From positions 1,860,001 to 1,924,000 of the forward strand of contig NZ_OY782038.1 of the NCBI RefSeq assembly GCF_963677575.1: a DNA stretch of 64,000 nucleotides, read 5' to 3'. The position numbers were made by a program, and so were the translations under genes. Numbering within the stretch: the first letter of the stretch is position 1; each line of letters starts with the position of its first letter. This DNA is from an uncultured Draconibacterium sp. Lineage in GTDB: Bacteria > Bacteroidota > Bacteroidia > Bacteroidales > Prolixibacteraceae. Shown piece after piece: positions 48,324 through 57,406 of the stretch. The notes below the pieces were generated by a model. It made no database searches and was not told the DNA's origin. It worked only from the letters and a program-made list of their open reading frames with translations.

Positions 48324-50732
48324 TTATGAACGATTGTACCGGTATTTACGAACAAGGTTGTAAACCATTGCAAAAACGGTAACCAAAAGCAGTGGCAGCA
48401 ATACATTCAGCCATTTCCAGAAAGTGGCTTCTTCTCTCAGTTTTACTTTGTCGAGCAGTCGTAATTTTAACGATCGTCCTCGCAACTGCATAATTCCCTG
48501 TTTATCATCGAGGTACGAAATGGCATTCACCAGAAACTCCTTATTCCCGAAAACCTGCCCCGCTACTTCATCAAAACCAAGTTCCTGAATTTTAGGCGGG
48601 TTAGTAGAATAGTTGACTTTATTGGTAATCATTCCACCGTCTGCAATCACGATCATTTGTGTGGGCTGACTTTCAGGAAGGATGTCGGCCGAAGAATAGC
48701 CGTAATTTTCCACCATACGGTTTTTATAGTTCGAAGTAAACACACCTTCCAACAATACACCAACGGGAATATCCGACTGTGTAAACAACTCGCGGGCCGG
48801 CGGATTATTGATGTTTCCCAAACTCACCGAAGACGGTGCTTTTATCCGTCGTGCATAAGGCGATGTGCTCAGAATTACTTCTTTATTTATGTTTGAGTTG
48901 GCAGAAACCGTATCGAGCGACGAAACAAATTCCGATTTTATCCAGTTCAGATTTCGGCTTATCGGGTGACTATCGTTTGGCGTAAGCAGTGGCGAGTAAT
49001 ACCACGGATGAGCCGTGTATCGAGGAGGATTACCAGGCGCAGCAGTATTCACCCGAATCTGAATGCAGTTGACATCCTGCAGCAACTCGTAATTTAAACG
49101 AACGCCATAACGAAATAACTGATCGCCAATATTCATGTCGTTTGGAAAAGAATACGTTTGAAATCCTTTGCTCAAACTGTCGAGGCTAACCTGAACCGGA
49201 TCAACCAGCCACATCAGTTTTCCACCCTTCATCAGGTACTGGTCGATGGCAATTTTAGATGTCTCCGGAAGTTCTTTTTTCGGATTGGCAATCACCAAAA
49301 TATCAACGTCAGAATCTTTCAGGTCTGCCGCCTCCATCATATCAATTTCAAAATCGGCAGACAGTGCACGCGCAATATCAGCCACTTCGTATTGATTCGC
49401 CTCATCATGTCCTTGCAAAAATGCCAACACCGATTTCTTTTTTCGCATCAGTTTATGGAATGCATTTACCAATTCAAACTCGATGGTCTCTACCGAATGA
49501 TTAAAGTTGTTCTCGTAACTGGTATATGGGTTATTTTTTAGGAAATTAACCGCCAGTTCTTTGTTCTGGTAACGAATAATGGCCCCCGGAAATATAAAAC
49601 GCGAACTAACGCCCTGCTCGGTTTTGTGTCCAAAATTAATTCGCGGCACTCCTCTGTTTACAATGCCGGCAATAAATTCTTCCTGCTTTTCGATATTCCC
49701 AATGCTATACGGATTAAATAGGCGCACCCGTATCGGAGCCGAACTGTAAGCATTCAACACCGCAATTTTTTCCAATACTTCGTTTTGTATTTTTCGTAAT
49801 CCGGCTTCCAGCTCGCCGCTTAAATACAACTCCACTTCCACCGGACCTTCCAGTCCGCTTACCATTTGTTTACTTACATCCGATAAGGAATAACGTTTTT
49901 CCGCAGTAAGGTCGATACGGTATAAAAAGTTAGATGAAATAGCGAGTACAAGCAAAACAACCACAGGAACAACCACCGCACGAACTTTTGCCTTTGTTCT
50001 TCGGAGTTTTCCTTTTCGTAAAATCAGGGTGGTGCCGTACAAAAATAAAAAAGCCATCCCGATGAAATAGAGAATATCGCGCATATCAACCACTCCCCTC
50101 GAAATGGAAAGATAGTGATCGTTGATACTTAGCCACGAAAAAAGTTGCTCCAGTAAATACGGAACTTCTGCCGATGCCACAAACTCGAAACCGAGATAAA
50201 AAATAAATGACAGCGACATTCCGAAGATGAAAGAAACGATCTGGTTATCGGTGAGCGACGAGGCAAAAATACCAATGGCCACATAAATAGTTGCCAGGAA
50301 AAACAGCCCCATAAACGACCCCCAGGTTGCACCGGTGTCGATACTTCCAACAGGGTTTCCCAGCCAATAAACCGACAAAAAATAGAGCAAAGTGGGTAAC
50401 AATGAAAATACGACAAGCATCAATCCTGCCAGAAATTTGGCCATTACCAACTGAAAATCAGCCAGCGGACGTGTAAGTAGAATTTCGATGGTTCCGCTGC
50501 GTTTTTCGTCGGCAAACATGCGCATGGTAATGGCAGGCACCAAAAACAGATACAACCACGGCGCCAACGTAAAAAGCCCCTGCAACGTTGCATAGTTATT
50601 ATCCGGAATATTGTAATTGCCCGGGAAAATCCACAGAAACAAACCGGTAACCAATAAAAAAACCAGCACGGCCAGGTAACCTATAAGCGATCCGAGGAAA
50701 GTTTTTATTTCTTTTTTAAATAAGCTATACAC
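48324..50732 (-). CDS. gldFG: Fused GldF-GldG gliding-type ABC transporter subunit
   Basis: 802 residues. The first about 245 are an ABC-2 permease with six helices (MYSLFKKEIKTFLGSLIGYLAVLVFL; ADEKRSGTIEILLTRPLADFQLVMAKF), the GldF family. After a short basic linker (RKGKLRRTKAK) comes a GldG-type protein: one helix, a large extracytoplasmic domain (RIDLTAEKRYSLSDVSKQM; FLQGHDEANQY) and a C-terminal helix. In Flavobacterium these are separate genes. Needed for gliding in some species, unclear in others. The GldA ATPase is not adjacent. Confidence 0.9.
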   Translation of the reverse strand: MYSLFKKEIKTFLGSLIGYLAVLVFLLVTGLFLWIFPGNYNIPDNNYATLQGLFTLAPWLYLFLVPAITMRMFADEKRSGTIEILLTRPLADFQLVMAKFLAGLMLVVFSLLPTLLYFLSVYWLGNPVGSIDTGATWGSFMGLFFLATIYVAIGIFASSLTDNQIVSFIFGMSLSFIFYLGFEFVASAEVPYLLEQLFSWLSINDHYLSISRGVVDMRDILYFIGMAFLFLYGTTLILRKGKLRRTKAKVRAVVVPVVVLLVLAISSNFLYRIDLTAEKRYSLSDVSKQMVSGLEGPVEVELYLSGELEAGLRKIQNEVLEKIAVLNAYSSAPIRVRLFNPYSIGNIEKQEEFIAGIVNRGVPRINFGHKTEQGVSSRFIFPGAIIRYQNKELAVNFLKNNPYTSYENNFNHSVETIEFELVNAFHKLMRKKKSVLAFLQGHDEANQYEVADIARALSADFEIDMMEAADLKDSDVDILVIANPKKELPETSKIAIDQYLMKGGKLMWLVDPVQVSLDSLSKGFQTYSFPNDMNIGDQLFRYGVRLNYELLQDVNCIQIRVNTAAPGNPPRYTAHPWYYSPLLTPNDSHPISRNLNWIKSEFVSSLDTVSANSNINKEVILSTSPYARRIKAPSSVSLGNINNPPARELFTQSDIPVGVLLEGVFTSNYKNRMVENYGYSSADILPESQPTQMIVIADGGMITNKVNYSTNPPKIQELGFDEVAGQVFGNKEFLVNAISYLDDKQGIMQLRGRSLKLRLLDKVKLREEATFWKWLNVLLPLLLVTVFAMVYNLVRKYRYNRS

Positions 50733-50746
50733 TTCTGTTGCTTTAA

Positions 50747-51379
50747 TTAGAAAATAAGATATCGCACCATCGCATAATTCATTGCAAGTGCAATTATTCC
50801 ACAGACATACAAAATTATCACACCTTTCTTTTTCTCAATGGCTTTGATCATTTCTTTTTCATCGCGTTCAACAACCCATTTTTTCGAAAGCGGTTTATTT
50901 TTCTTTCTCCAGTTATTTTGCCCAATATACCCGAAACAATTGAAATCTTCATCTTCTATAAATTCATAAAAGTCTTTGTAATTTTCAATGATCGGATCGG
51001 CAATCTGGTAGCGCTTTCCATCATCAAACTCTAAAATTATGGAATGAGCCATAACATAACGACCTCCACCATAAGCAGCGGTTGCATATTGTTTGAGTTG
51101 GTCGAACCTATACTTCTTTTGATTGAGCAAAAAGAAATGAAGAATAAAACAATCCTTCTTAATTTCAACTTCTTTTACCTGAGTTTGCAGTGTAATTACA
51201 ATAGCAATTATCATCAAGCCAAATCCTAAAAGGATACCTAACGACCACAAATATGAATGTTTCAAATTCTCAGCAAGTGCCGATAAAACAATCATTAATA
51301 AAAAACATGCCACGAGGTTAAAAAGAAAAAATCCGGCGGCATAACTCCATCTTCTATTTAAATAGAATAATTTTTTCAT
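50747..51379 (-). CDS. Hypothetical membrane protein with PH-like middle
   Basis: 210 residues: two helices at the N-terminus (about 10-65), a beta-rich central part (KEVEIKKDCFILHFFLLNQKKYRFDQLKQYATAAYGGGRYVMAHSIILEFDDGKRYQI, resembling a bacterial PH domain) and one C-terminal helix. No named family recognised. The start overlaps the lpxB stop by four bases, so it is coupled to lpxB, and it precedes gldFG by 14 bases. Confidence 0.7.
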   Translation of the reverse strand: MKKLFYLNRRWSYAAGFFLFNLVACFLLMIVLSALAENLKHSYLWSLGILLGFGLMIIAIVITLQTQVKEVEIKKDCFILHFFLLNQKKYRFDQLKQYATAAYGGGRYVMAHSIILEFDDGKRYQIADPIIENYKDFYEFIEDEDFNCFGYIGQNNWRKKNKPLSKKWVVERDEKEMIKAIEKKKGVIILYVCGIIALAMNYAMVRYLIF

Positions 51380-52500
51380 TGCAGTAACGAAACCATTTTT
51401 TCAGCTACCTGTTTCGAGCACCCCGGTTCACCCATTAGCTGTTGCATTTCCCGGTAATCCGACAGAATCCTTTCGCGATACTTTTCGTCGCCAAGTAAAC
51501 GATCCAGCTCTGCCGTTACTTTTTTAACGGTCATATCTTTTTGAAGCAGCTCTTTCACCGCCATTCTTCCTAAAATTATATTGGGCAGTGATACCCATTT
51601 AATTTTTAAAACTGCAGCCATAATATAGTGCACTAACACGCCACCTTCAACTTTGTAAAGTACGGTTTGCGGCACATGAAACAAAGCCGTTTCCAAGGCT
51701 GCCGTTCCGGAAGCTACCAAAGCAGTATGTGCGTTATTTAGTAAATCGTATGTTGATTCGTAAAGCACTTTTATATTGCTACCCTGCAAAATTCCATCGT
51801 ACAATTCTTTGTCAACCGACGAAACTCCGGCCAGCACAACCTGGTAATCATTCCGGCCTTCAACCGCCTTTTTCATAACAGGTAACGTCCCTTTTATTTC
51901 TTGCACACGACTACCGGCCAACAAGGCAATTATGGGGCGTTCGTCCAAATTATTTTTTGCTCTAAAATCGGTATCCGACTGTGCCGTTCTTTCAAACTCT
52001 TTAATTGAATCAAACAACGGATTTCCGACATAATTTACGTCAATACCGTGCTTTTTGTAAAAGGCGGTTTCAAACGGAAAAATGGTAAACATTTCGTTTA
52101 CAAAAGCGCGTACTTTTTTAACACGGTATTCTTTCCACGCCCATAATTTTGGCGAAATATAATAGTAAACTTTTATGTTGTTTTGTTTGGCAAATTCGGC
52201 AATTCGCAAATTAAATCCGGGATAATCAATCAGAATCAGCACATCGGGATTGTAGTTGAGCAGGTCCTTTTTGCAGAACTTCATGTTGCGTTTTATGGTC
52301 CTGATATTCAATATCACATTCACAAAACCCATAAAGGCCATTTCGCGGTAATGTTTAACCAGCTCGCCACCAACAGCCTGCATTTTATCGCCGCCAAAAA
52401 AACGAAAATCAGCCTCTTTGTCGGCAACTTTCAGTTCCTTCATCAGGTTTGAGCCATGCAAATCGCCCGATGCTTCGCCAGCTATAATGTAGTACCGCAT
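51376..52500 (-). CDS. lpxB: Lipid-A-disaccharide synthase
   Basis: 374 residues, family length. YIIAGEASGDLHGSNLMKELK start, DYPGFNLRIAEFAKQ, YYISPKLWAWKEYRVKKVR, PLLALLAGSRVQEI-like segment (PIIALLAGSRVQEIKGTLP) and TALVASGTAALETAL. It joins UDP-diacylglucosamine and lipid X in lipid A synthesis at the inner membrane. In an operon after surE and a small membrane gene, the usual Bacteroidota order. Confidence 0.95.
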   Translation of the reverse strand: MRYYIIAGEASGDLHGSNLMKELKVADKEADFRFFGGDKMQAVGGELVKHYREMAFMGFVNVILNIRTIKRNMKFCKKDLLNYNPDVLILIDYPGFNLRIAEFAKQNNIKVYYYISPKLWAWKEYRVKKVRAFVNEMFTIFPFETAFYKKHGIDVNYVGNPLFDSIKEFERTAQSDTDFRAKNNLDERPIIALLAGSRVQEIKGTLPVMKKAVEGRNDYQVVLAGVSSVDKELYDGILQGSNIKVLYESTYDLLNNAHTALVASGTAALETALFHVPQTVLYKVEGGVLVHYIMAAVLKIKWVSLPNIILGRMAVKELLQKDMTVKKVTAELDRLLGDEKYRERILSDYREMQQLMGEPGCSKQVAEKMVSLLQ

Positions 52501-52501
52501 A

Positions 52502-52804
52502 TTAAACTGCTCTTGAAATTAACACCACAATGGCATAAAGAATGGTGGCTCCCAACACCCCGCGGGCTGCCTTTTCGTATTTTAATCGCAGGAAAATCCA
52601 GAAAACGCCAACATTGGTAAAAACACACAGGCTGCCGATTTTAACGAGTGCCTGCATTCGTCTCATTCCGGCAATGTAATCGATGAATGACATATCGTTT
52701 TCGCCAACAAGGTAAACGATAAAAAAAATGATAAGCGGTAAAACCAGGCCGGTTAAAACGCCTACTCCAACTTTGTCGTATTTATGCCGTTTGCTTTTTT
52801 GCAT
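52502..52804 (-). CDS. Small membrane protein between surE and lpxB
   Basis: 100 residues with three helices and a basic N-terminus (MQKSKRHKYDKVGVGVLTGLVLPLIIFFIVYLV). The one-base gaps on both sides indicate tight coupling to surE and lpxB. I do not recognise a family; the same position in other Bacteroidota often carries such a protein. Confidence 0.75.
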   Translation of the reverse strand: MQKSKRHKYDKVGVGVLTGLVLPLIIFFIVYLVGENDMSFIDYIAGMRRMQALVKIGSLCVFTNVGVFWIFLRLKYEKAARGVLGATILYAIVVLISRAV

Positions 52805-52805
52805 A

Positions 52806-53579
52806 TTAAAACTTCCACGACTTAATTTGTTCCATGGTTTCGTAGCAAGTCATATCAACTCTAACGGGAACCACGGTGGCAAAATTATTTTTCAGTGCAA
52901 AAATATCGGTGTCTTCGGTGTCTTCATCCAAATTCTGAAAATATCCTGATAACCAGTGATATTCTCTTCCGTGCGGATCGGTTCGTTTTTCAAACTCTTC
53001 CATCCATTTTCCATGCGCCTGCCGGCAAACTTTTATACCCTCGGGTTTTCCTTTTGGAATATTCACATTTAAACAGGTAAACGCCGGAATTCCATTCTCA
53101 ATAACACTCTGAAAAACACGGGCTACAACTAATTTGGCTTTCGAAAAATCGGCGTCTGAGTCGTAATCATCCAGCGAAAAACCGATTGACGGCACTCCAT
53201 GCAAACCACCTTCAATGGCAGCTCCCATTGTACCACTGTAAATCACACTGATGGAAGCATTTGAACCGTGGTTAATTCCCGAAACCACATAATCGGGTGT
53301 CCGCTCGAGCAAGCTGTTAAAACTCAGTTTTACACTGTCAACCGGCGTACCATTACATTTAAATGTTGGCACACCATGAATCTTTTCTACAGGCACTGCC
53401 CGCAGCGGCTGATCAACTGTAATACCACAAGCTTTACCCGACATAGAAACTTCAGAAGAAATAACCACTACATCACCAAAAAATTGCATTACCTCCACCA
53501 GTTCACGCAAACCTAAGGCATGAATTCCATCGTCGTTCGTAACCAAAATTAATGGTTTTTCAGAATCGTTTTTTTGCAT
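52806..53579 (-). CDS. surE: 5'/3'-nucleotidase SurE
   Basis: 257 residues. The metal site LILVTNDDGIHALGLREL (Asn15, Asp16, Asp17 region) is at the N-terminus, followed by SGKACGITVDQPLRA, NGTPVDSVKLSF, DYVVSGINHGSNASISVIYSGTMGAAIEGGLHGVPSIGFSL. Removes phosphate from nucleoside monophosphates. First gene of the surE-lpxB operon. Confidence 0.95.
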   Translation of the reverse strand: MQKNDSEKPLILVTNDDGIHALGLRELVEVMQFFGDVVVISSEVSMSGKACGITVDQPLRAVPVEKIHGVPTFKCNGTPVDSVKLSFNSLLERTPDYVVSGINHGSNASISVIYSGTMGAAIEGGLHGVPSIGFSLDDYDSDADFSKAKLVVARVFQSVIENGIPAFTCLNVNIPKGKPEGIKVCRQAHGKWMEEFEKRTDPHGREYHWLSGYFQNLDEDTEDTDIFALKNNFATVVPVRVDMTCYETMEQIKSWKF

Positions 53580-53874
53580 GAGAGCAAAGATAATTAGAAA
53601 ATATAATCTTATACTATCATCGCAAATTAATACAAATCATTCATTGCAAACATCCGGTTTCAATTTTTCGCCGACCACGTCTTAACCGGCTCTACCATGT
53701 TGTTACATTTGTCCGTTGGCGTTTAATTCTGCATTTTAGCGCATCCTTTTCTTCCAACAACTTATGGCGACAAAACATTAACTATTTGTCAATTCAAACA
53801 ATAAGAAAAAACAAACGTTTAAGTGGCTCATAGTAAATGCTAAACTTTGCACGTATTAAAAAAGAAACAATTTT
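53580..53874. other. Divergent spacer surE / aldo-keto reductase
   Basis: 295 AT-rich bases without a gene. A TAAACTTTG at about 53842-53850 resembles a Bacteroidota -7 element and probably serves the reductase gene, about 25 bases before its start. No repeats or conserved structure seen. Confidence 0.4.
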
Positions 53875-55062
53875 ATGCCGAGGATTCTGAATAAAAAAGA
53901 GGGAATGCAATACCGTCGTTTTGGGAACACAGAAAAACACCTGAGTACAATTACACTGGGAGGCATGCGTTTTAAACACGGCTGGGACGATCCGCGGCGA
54001 GACATTCCGAAAGATACACTGGCAGAATGTTTAAATTCGGTTCAACTGGCATTCGATTCGGGCATTAACCACATTGAAACGGCGTGGGGCTACAAAAAAA
54101 GCGAGACCGTTTATGGCAAAGTTTTAAATGAAGAGTTGTCCATTCCGCGCACTTCATACCATTTAATGACCAAGGGAAATCCGATGACAGCTGATGCCAC
54201 CTACGAGATGGTTGAAAATCAGTTGCGCGACCTGCAAACCGACTACCTCGATTTTTATGGCTGGCACGGAATTAATACGCCTGATTTGCTGGAACAAAGT
54301 TGCAAAAGCGGCGGACCTGTTGAAGCCCTGTTAAAACTAAAAGAAGAAGGCATTATAAAACACGTTGGTTTCAGTACTCACGGACCATTGGAAGTAATTG
54401 TTCGTGCCATTGAAACCGGCTTGTTCGAATTTGTGAACCTGCACTACTACTATTTCAACCAGCGTAATCTGGCAGCAGTTCAAATGGCCGAGGTACACGA
54501 TATGGGCGTTTTCATTATTTCGCCAAACGATAAAGGAGGCCAGCTGTTTAAAGCTCCGGTAAAAGTAAAAAATGCCACTTATCCCTTAACTCCCATTCAG
54601 TGGAATGCCCGGTTTTGTTTAAACAATCCGGCCATCCACACGCTTTCGTTTGGGATGACGGAAAAAGAACATTTTGAGGAAATGAAAGGCATTTTCCCCA
54701 CCACATCGCCATGGAGCCAGGCAGATTATGAAACGAAATTGAAACTGGATAGTTTTTTATCCGACGATCCGTATGCGGGATACGAAGGTTATGACATGCA
54801 AAATGATCCATCGGGCATTAACATTCCGGAAGTACTCCGTTTGCGCCGCCTTTGGAAATCATACGACATGATCGATTTTGCGAAATACCGTTACAAAACA
54901 TTTAAAGAAAAAAGCCACTGGTTTCCGGGAGAATTGCCCACGCAACCAAATCTGGATAAAATAGATACAACAAAAATTCCGGCTCATATTCCATTAAAAG
55001 AGTTACTTGCCGAAACTCACCAGGCATTATATAAACCGGAATATAAATTAGCTAAAAATTAA
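53875..55062 (+). CDS. Aldo/keto reductase family protein
   Basis: 395 residues (or 385 from ATG 53905, which has AAAGAGGG just upstream and gives the more typical start MQYRRFGNTEKHLSTITLGGMRF). TIM-barrel AKR pattern with catalytic set: FDSGINHIETAWGY (Asp, Tyr), TKGNP (Lys) and DFYGWHGIN (His). The C-terminal 120 residues, including RRLWKSYDMIDFAKYRYKTF, are an extension seen in the YgdS-like and Fe-S-linked AKR clades, but the Fe-S cysteines are absent here. Substrate unknown. Confidence 0.85.
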   Translation: MPRILNKKEGMQYRRFGNTEKHLSTITLGGMRFKHGWDDPRRDIPKDTLAECLNSVQLAFDSGINHIETAWGYKKSETVYGKVLNEELSIPRTSYHLMTKGNPMTADATYEMVENQLRDLQTDYLDFYGWHGINTPDLLEQSCKSGGPVEALLKLKEEGIIKHVGFSTHGPLEVIVRAIETGLFEFVNLHYYYFNQRNLAAVQMAEVHDMGVFIISPNDKGGQLFKAPVKVKNATYPLTPIQWNARFCLNNPAIHTLSFGMTEKEHFEEMKGIFPTTSPWSQADYETKLKLDSFLSDDPYAGYEGYDMQNDPSGINIPEVLRLRRLWKSYDMIDFAKYRYKTFKEKSHWFPGELPTQPNLDKIDTTKIPAHIPLKELLAETHQALYKPEYKLAKN

Positions 55063-55095
55063 TACCTTAGAGCGGTAAACCAAAAACCGTTCAAA

Positions 55096-55869
55096 ATGAA
55101 ATCTAAACGAATTCTGTCAACCGCAGTTTTTATAATTGCACTGTTTTCTTTTTCGCAACTTTTTGCCGGCAACTATTATCAAATAAAAGTATATAGTTTA
55201 GACAATCCCGGGCAGGAAGAACGCGTAGACAACTATTTGAAAAGCACCTTTCTGAAAGCTGCACACGAAGCAGGAATTGAAAATGTCGGTGTTTTCAAAC
55301 CCATTGAAACCGATCCTGATTACGGTAAAAGAATATTTGTTCTTATTCCTTTAAAAGACCTGAACGACGTTGTAAAGATTGATGATCAACTCCTTCAATA
55401 TGAACTAAATTCGGGAAATGACGACTACATTAATGCAGCACACGATAACCCGCCATTTAAGCGTGTTGAGACTATTATTTTAAAAGCATTTTCGGAAATG
55501 CCAAACTATCACAAACCGGCTTTCAACACGCCAAAACAGGAACAGATTTTTCAGATAAGGAGTTATGAGGGAGCTACCGAAAAGTTGTATCATAAAAAAG
55601 TAGAGATGTTTAACGAAGGTGGAGAAGTTGCATTATTCAACGACCTTGGATTTAATGCCGTATTTTTTGGAGAAGTATTGGCCGGAGCGAATATGCCCAA
55701 CCTTATTTACATGACTTCGTTTAAAGACATCGATTCGAATAAAAAGCTTTGGGAAGCATTTGGCGCACATCCCAAATGGGAAGAATTAAAAAATAATAAA
55801 GAGTATGCCAATACGGTTTCGCATATCGACAACTGGTTATGTCATCCTACCAGCTACTCCGACTTTTAA
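55096..55869 (+). CDS. Secreted NIPSNAP-family protein
   Basis: 257 residues with signal peptide MKSKRILSTAVFIIALFSFSQLFAG. Two ferredoxin-like NIPSNAP domains: YYQIKVYSLDNPGQEERVDNYLK and IFQIRSYEGATEKLYHKKVEMFNEGGEVALFNDLGFNAVFFGEVLAG, ending in FKDIDSNKKLWEAFGAHPKWEEL. Function unknown. Only 33 bases after the reductase gene, possibly one transcript. Confidence 0.85.
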   Translation: MKSKRILSTAVFIIALFSFSQLFAGNYYQIKVYSLDNPGQEERVDNYLKSTFLKAAHEAGIENVGVFKPIETDPDYGKRIFVLIPLKDLNDVVKIDDQLLQYELNSGNDDYINAAHDNPPFKRVETIILKAFSEMPNYHKPAFNTPKQEQIFQIRSYEGATEKLYHKKVEMFNEGGEVALFNDLGFNAVFFGEVLAGANMPNLIYMTSFKDIDSNKKLWEAFGAHPKWEELKNNKEYANTVSHIDNWLCHPTSYSDF

Positions 55870-55972
55870 AAGATTCATAAACAACTCCTAATAATCCTTA
55901 AAAATAACTGAAAGAAATAGTCAACCGCAAAGAAGACTTGTTGTTATATTGAAATAATTCTATTTTTGCTGC

Positions 55973-56752
55973 ATGTTGTATCACAAAGTATTTCCACATA
56001 AGTCGTCTGATACCTGGGTGGTGTTTGTACACGGTGCCGGAGGTAGTAACTTGGTATGGTTCAGGCAACTTCGCGAATTCAAAAAGCACTTTAACGTGCT
56101 TTTGGTTGACTTACGCGGACATGGAAAATCAAAAAAAGAATACACCCGCGAAGAGATTTACGCCTTTGATGAGATTGCACTGGATGTGATTAAAACAATG
56201 GATCACTTGAAAATCGGGAAGGCACACCTGGTAGGAATTTCTTTGGGATGCATTGTTATTCGTGCCATGGACAAACTGGATCCCGGACGGGCCGAATCCA
56301 TTATTCTGGGCGGTGCGGTGGTACAGTTTAACTCACGCATAAACGCGCTGGTATCTGTAGCCAAATTATTGCAAACGATTTTCCCGTATATGTGGTTGTA
56401 CAAAATCAATGCATGGATATTGATCCCTTACAAAAAAGACATTGAATCGAGAAAGCTGTTTATTAAGGAAGCTATTCGTTTAGGCGAAAAAGAGTTCAGG
56501 AAATGGCTGCGCATGTCGACCGAAATAAAAGATAGTTTACAGGAGTTTCTGATTAAAGAAGCATCGGCTCCGGTTCTTTACCTGATGGGCGACCGCGATC
56601 ATATGTTCTTACCAACGGTTTCGAACCTTGTAAAAAAACATTTTAATTCGAAATTGGAAATTATAAAAAACAGTGGTCACGTTTGCAATATCGATCAACC
56701 CGATATTTTTAATGAACGCAGCATACAGTTTATCAAAAGCTTGTCGACCTAA
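55973..56752 (+). CDS. Alpha/beta hydrolase fold protein
   Basis: 259 residues. VVFVHGAGGSNLVWFRQLREF (oxyanion region), LLVDLRGHGKS, nucleophile elbow GISLG (Ser about 90), acid in LMGDRDHMF and His in NSGHVCNIDQP complete the triad. A soluble esterase- or thioesterase-like enzyme; substrate unknown. Convergent with the second hydrogenase operon, with a shared hairpin between. Confidence 0.87.
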   Translation: MLYHKVFPHKSSDTWVVFVHGAGGSNLVWFRQLREFKKHFNVLLVDLRGHGKSKKEYTREEIYAFDEIALDVIKTMDHLKIGKAHLVGISLGCIVIRAMDKLDPGRAESIILGGAVVQFNSRINALVSVAKLLQTIFPYMWLYKINAWILIPYKKDIESRKLFIKEAIRLGEKEFRKWLRMSTEIKDSLQEFLIKEASAPVLYLMGDRDHMFLPTVSNLVKKHFNSKLEIIKNSGHVCNIDQPDIFNERSIQFIKSLST

Positions 56753-56790
56753 TCAGGTTTTCATTCCATCAACATTTTAAGCCACAAAAA

Positions 56791-56827
56791 AACTGCTCCC
56801 TTTGTGTAAAACACATGGAGAACAGTT
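56791..56827. terminator. Bidirectional terminator between hydrolase and hydrogenase 2 operon
   Basis: AACTGCTCC pairs with GGAG...CAGTT around an inner TGTGT/ACACA stem. T-rich sequence follows on both strands (seven T on the minus strand), so it can stop both converging transcripts. Confidence 0.7.
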
Positions 56828-56857
56828 AATTTTATTTCATTTTATCCTGCTGAGAAC

Positions 56858-57340
56858 CTATCGGTTATGGTATTCAGCGATAATCTTTTTTACATCGGTT
56901 GGCGCTACACGACCATAAACTTTTTCACCAACTGTTACTACCGGCGCCAAACCACAGGCTCCCACGCAGCGTAAGCAGTTAATGGAAAATTTACCATCTT
57001 CAGTCGATTCTCCTACTTCAACTTTTAGCTGGCGTTTAAATTCGTTTAGCACCTGCTCGGCACCACGAACATAACAGGCTGTTCCCATACAAATCGAGAT
57101 TGGATTTTCGCCCTGCGGAATCATAGTGAAAAAGCTGTAAAATGTTACAACACCGTAAACTTTTGCTACTGATGCATTTAGCTCTTTTGCAATTACTTCC
57201 TGCACTTCAGCCGGCAAATAGCCCAATTTGCTTTGCACCTGGTGAAGCACATTTATCAATTCGCTTTCCTTGTTCTCAAATTCAAGACAAATATCTTTTA
57301 TGAGTTGTATTGTATTTTCTGCTAATTTAATTTTTGGCAT
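56858..57340 (-). CDS. hydC: NADH-linked [FeFe] hydrogenase subunit HydC (NuoE-like), cluster 2
   Basis: 160 residues, [2Fe-2S] thioredoxin-like. Ligands CMGTAC and CLRCVGACGLAP. It is the last gene of the hydrogenase 2 operon, after HydA, whereas in cluster 1 it is first. Full-length NuoE helical N-terminus (KDICLEFENKESELINVLHQVQSKLGYLPAEVQEVIAKELN) present. Passes electrons from NADH to the hydrogenase module. Confidence 0.92.
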   Translation of the reverse strand: MPKIKLAENTIQLIKDICLEFENKESELINVLHQVQSKLGYLPAEVQEVIAKELNASVAKVYGVVTFYSFFTMIPQGENPISICMGTACYVRGAEQVLNEFKRQLKVEVGESTEDGKFSINCLRCVGACGLAPVVTVGEKVYGRVAPTDVKKIIAEYHNR

Positions 57341-57406
57341 GATTCAAACTTTTTAGTTTTTTAGAATTAAAGCATTTAATCATTCTTGCATTAAAGCATT
57401 CACGAA

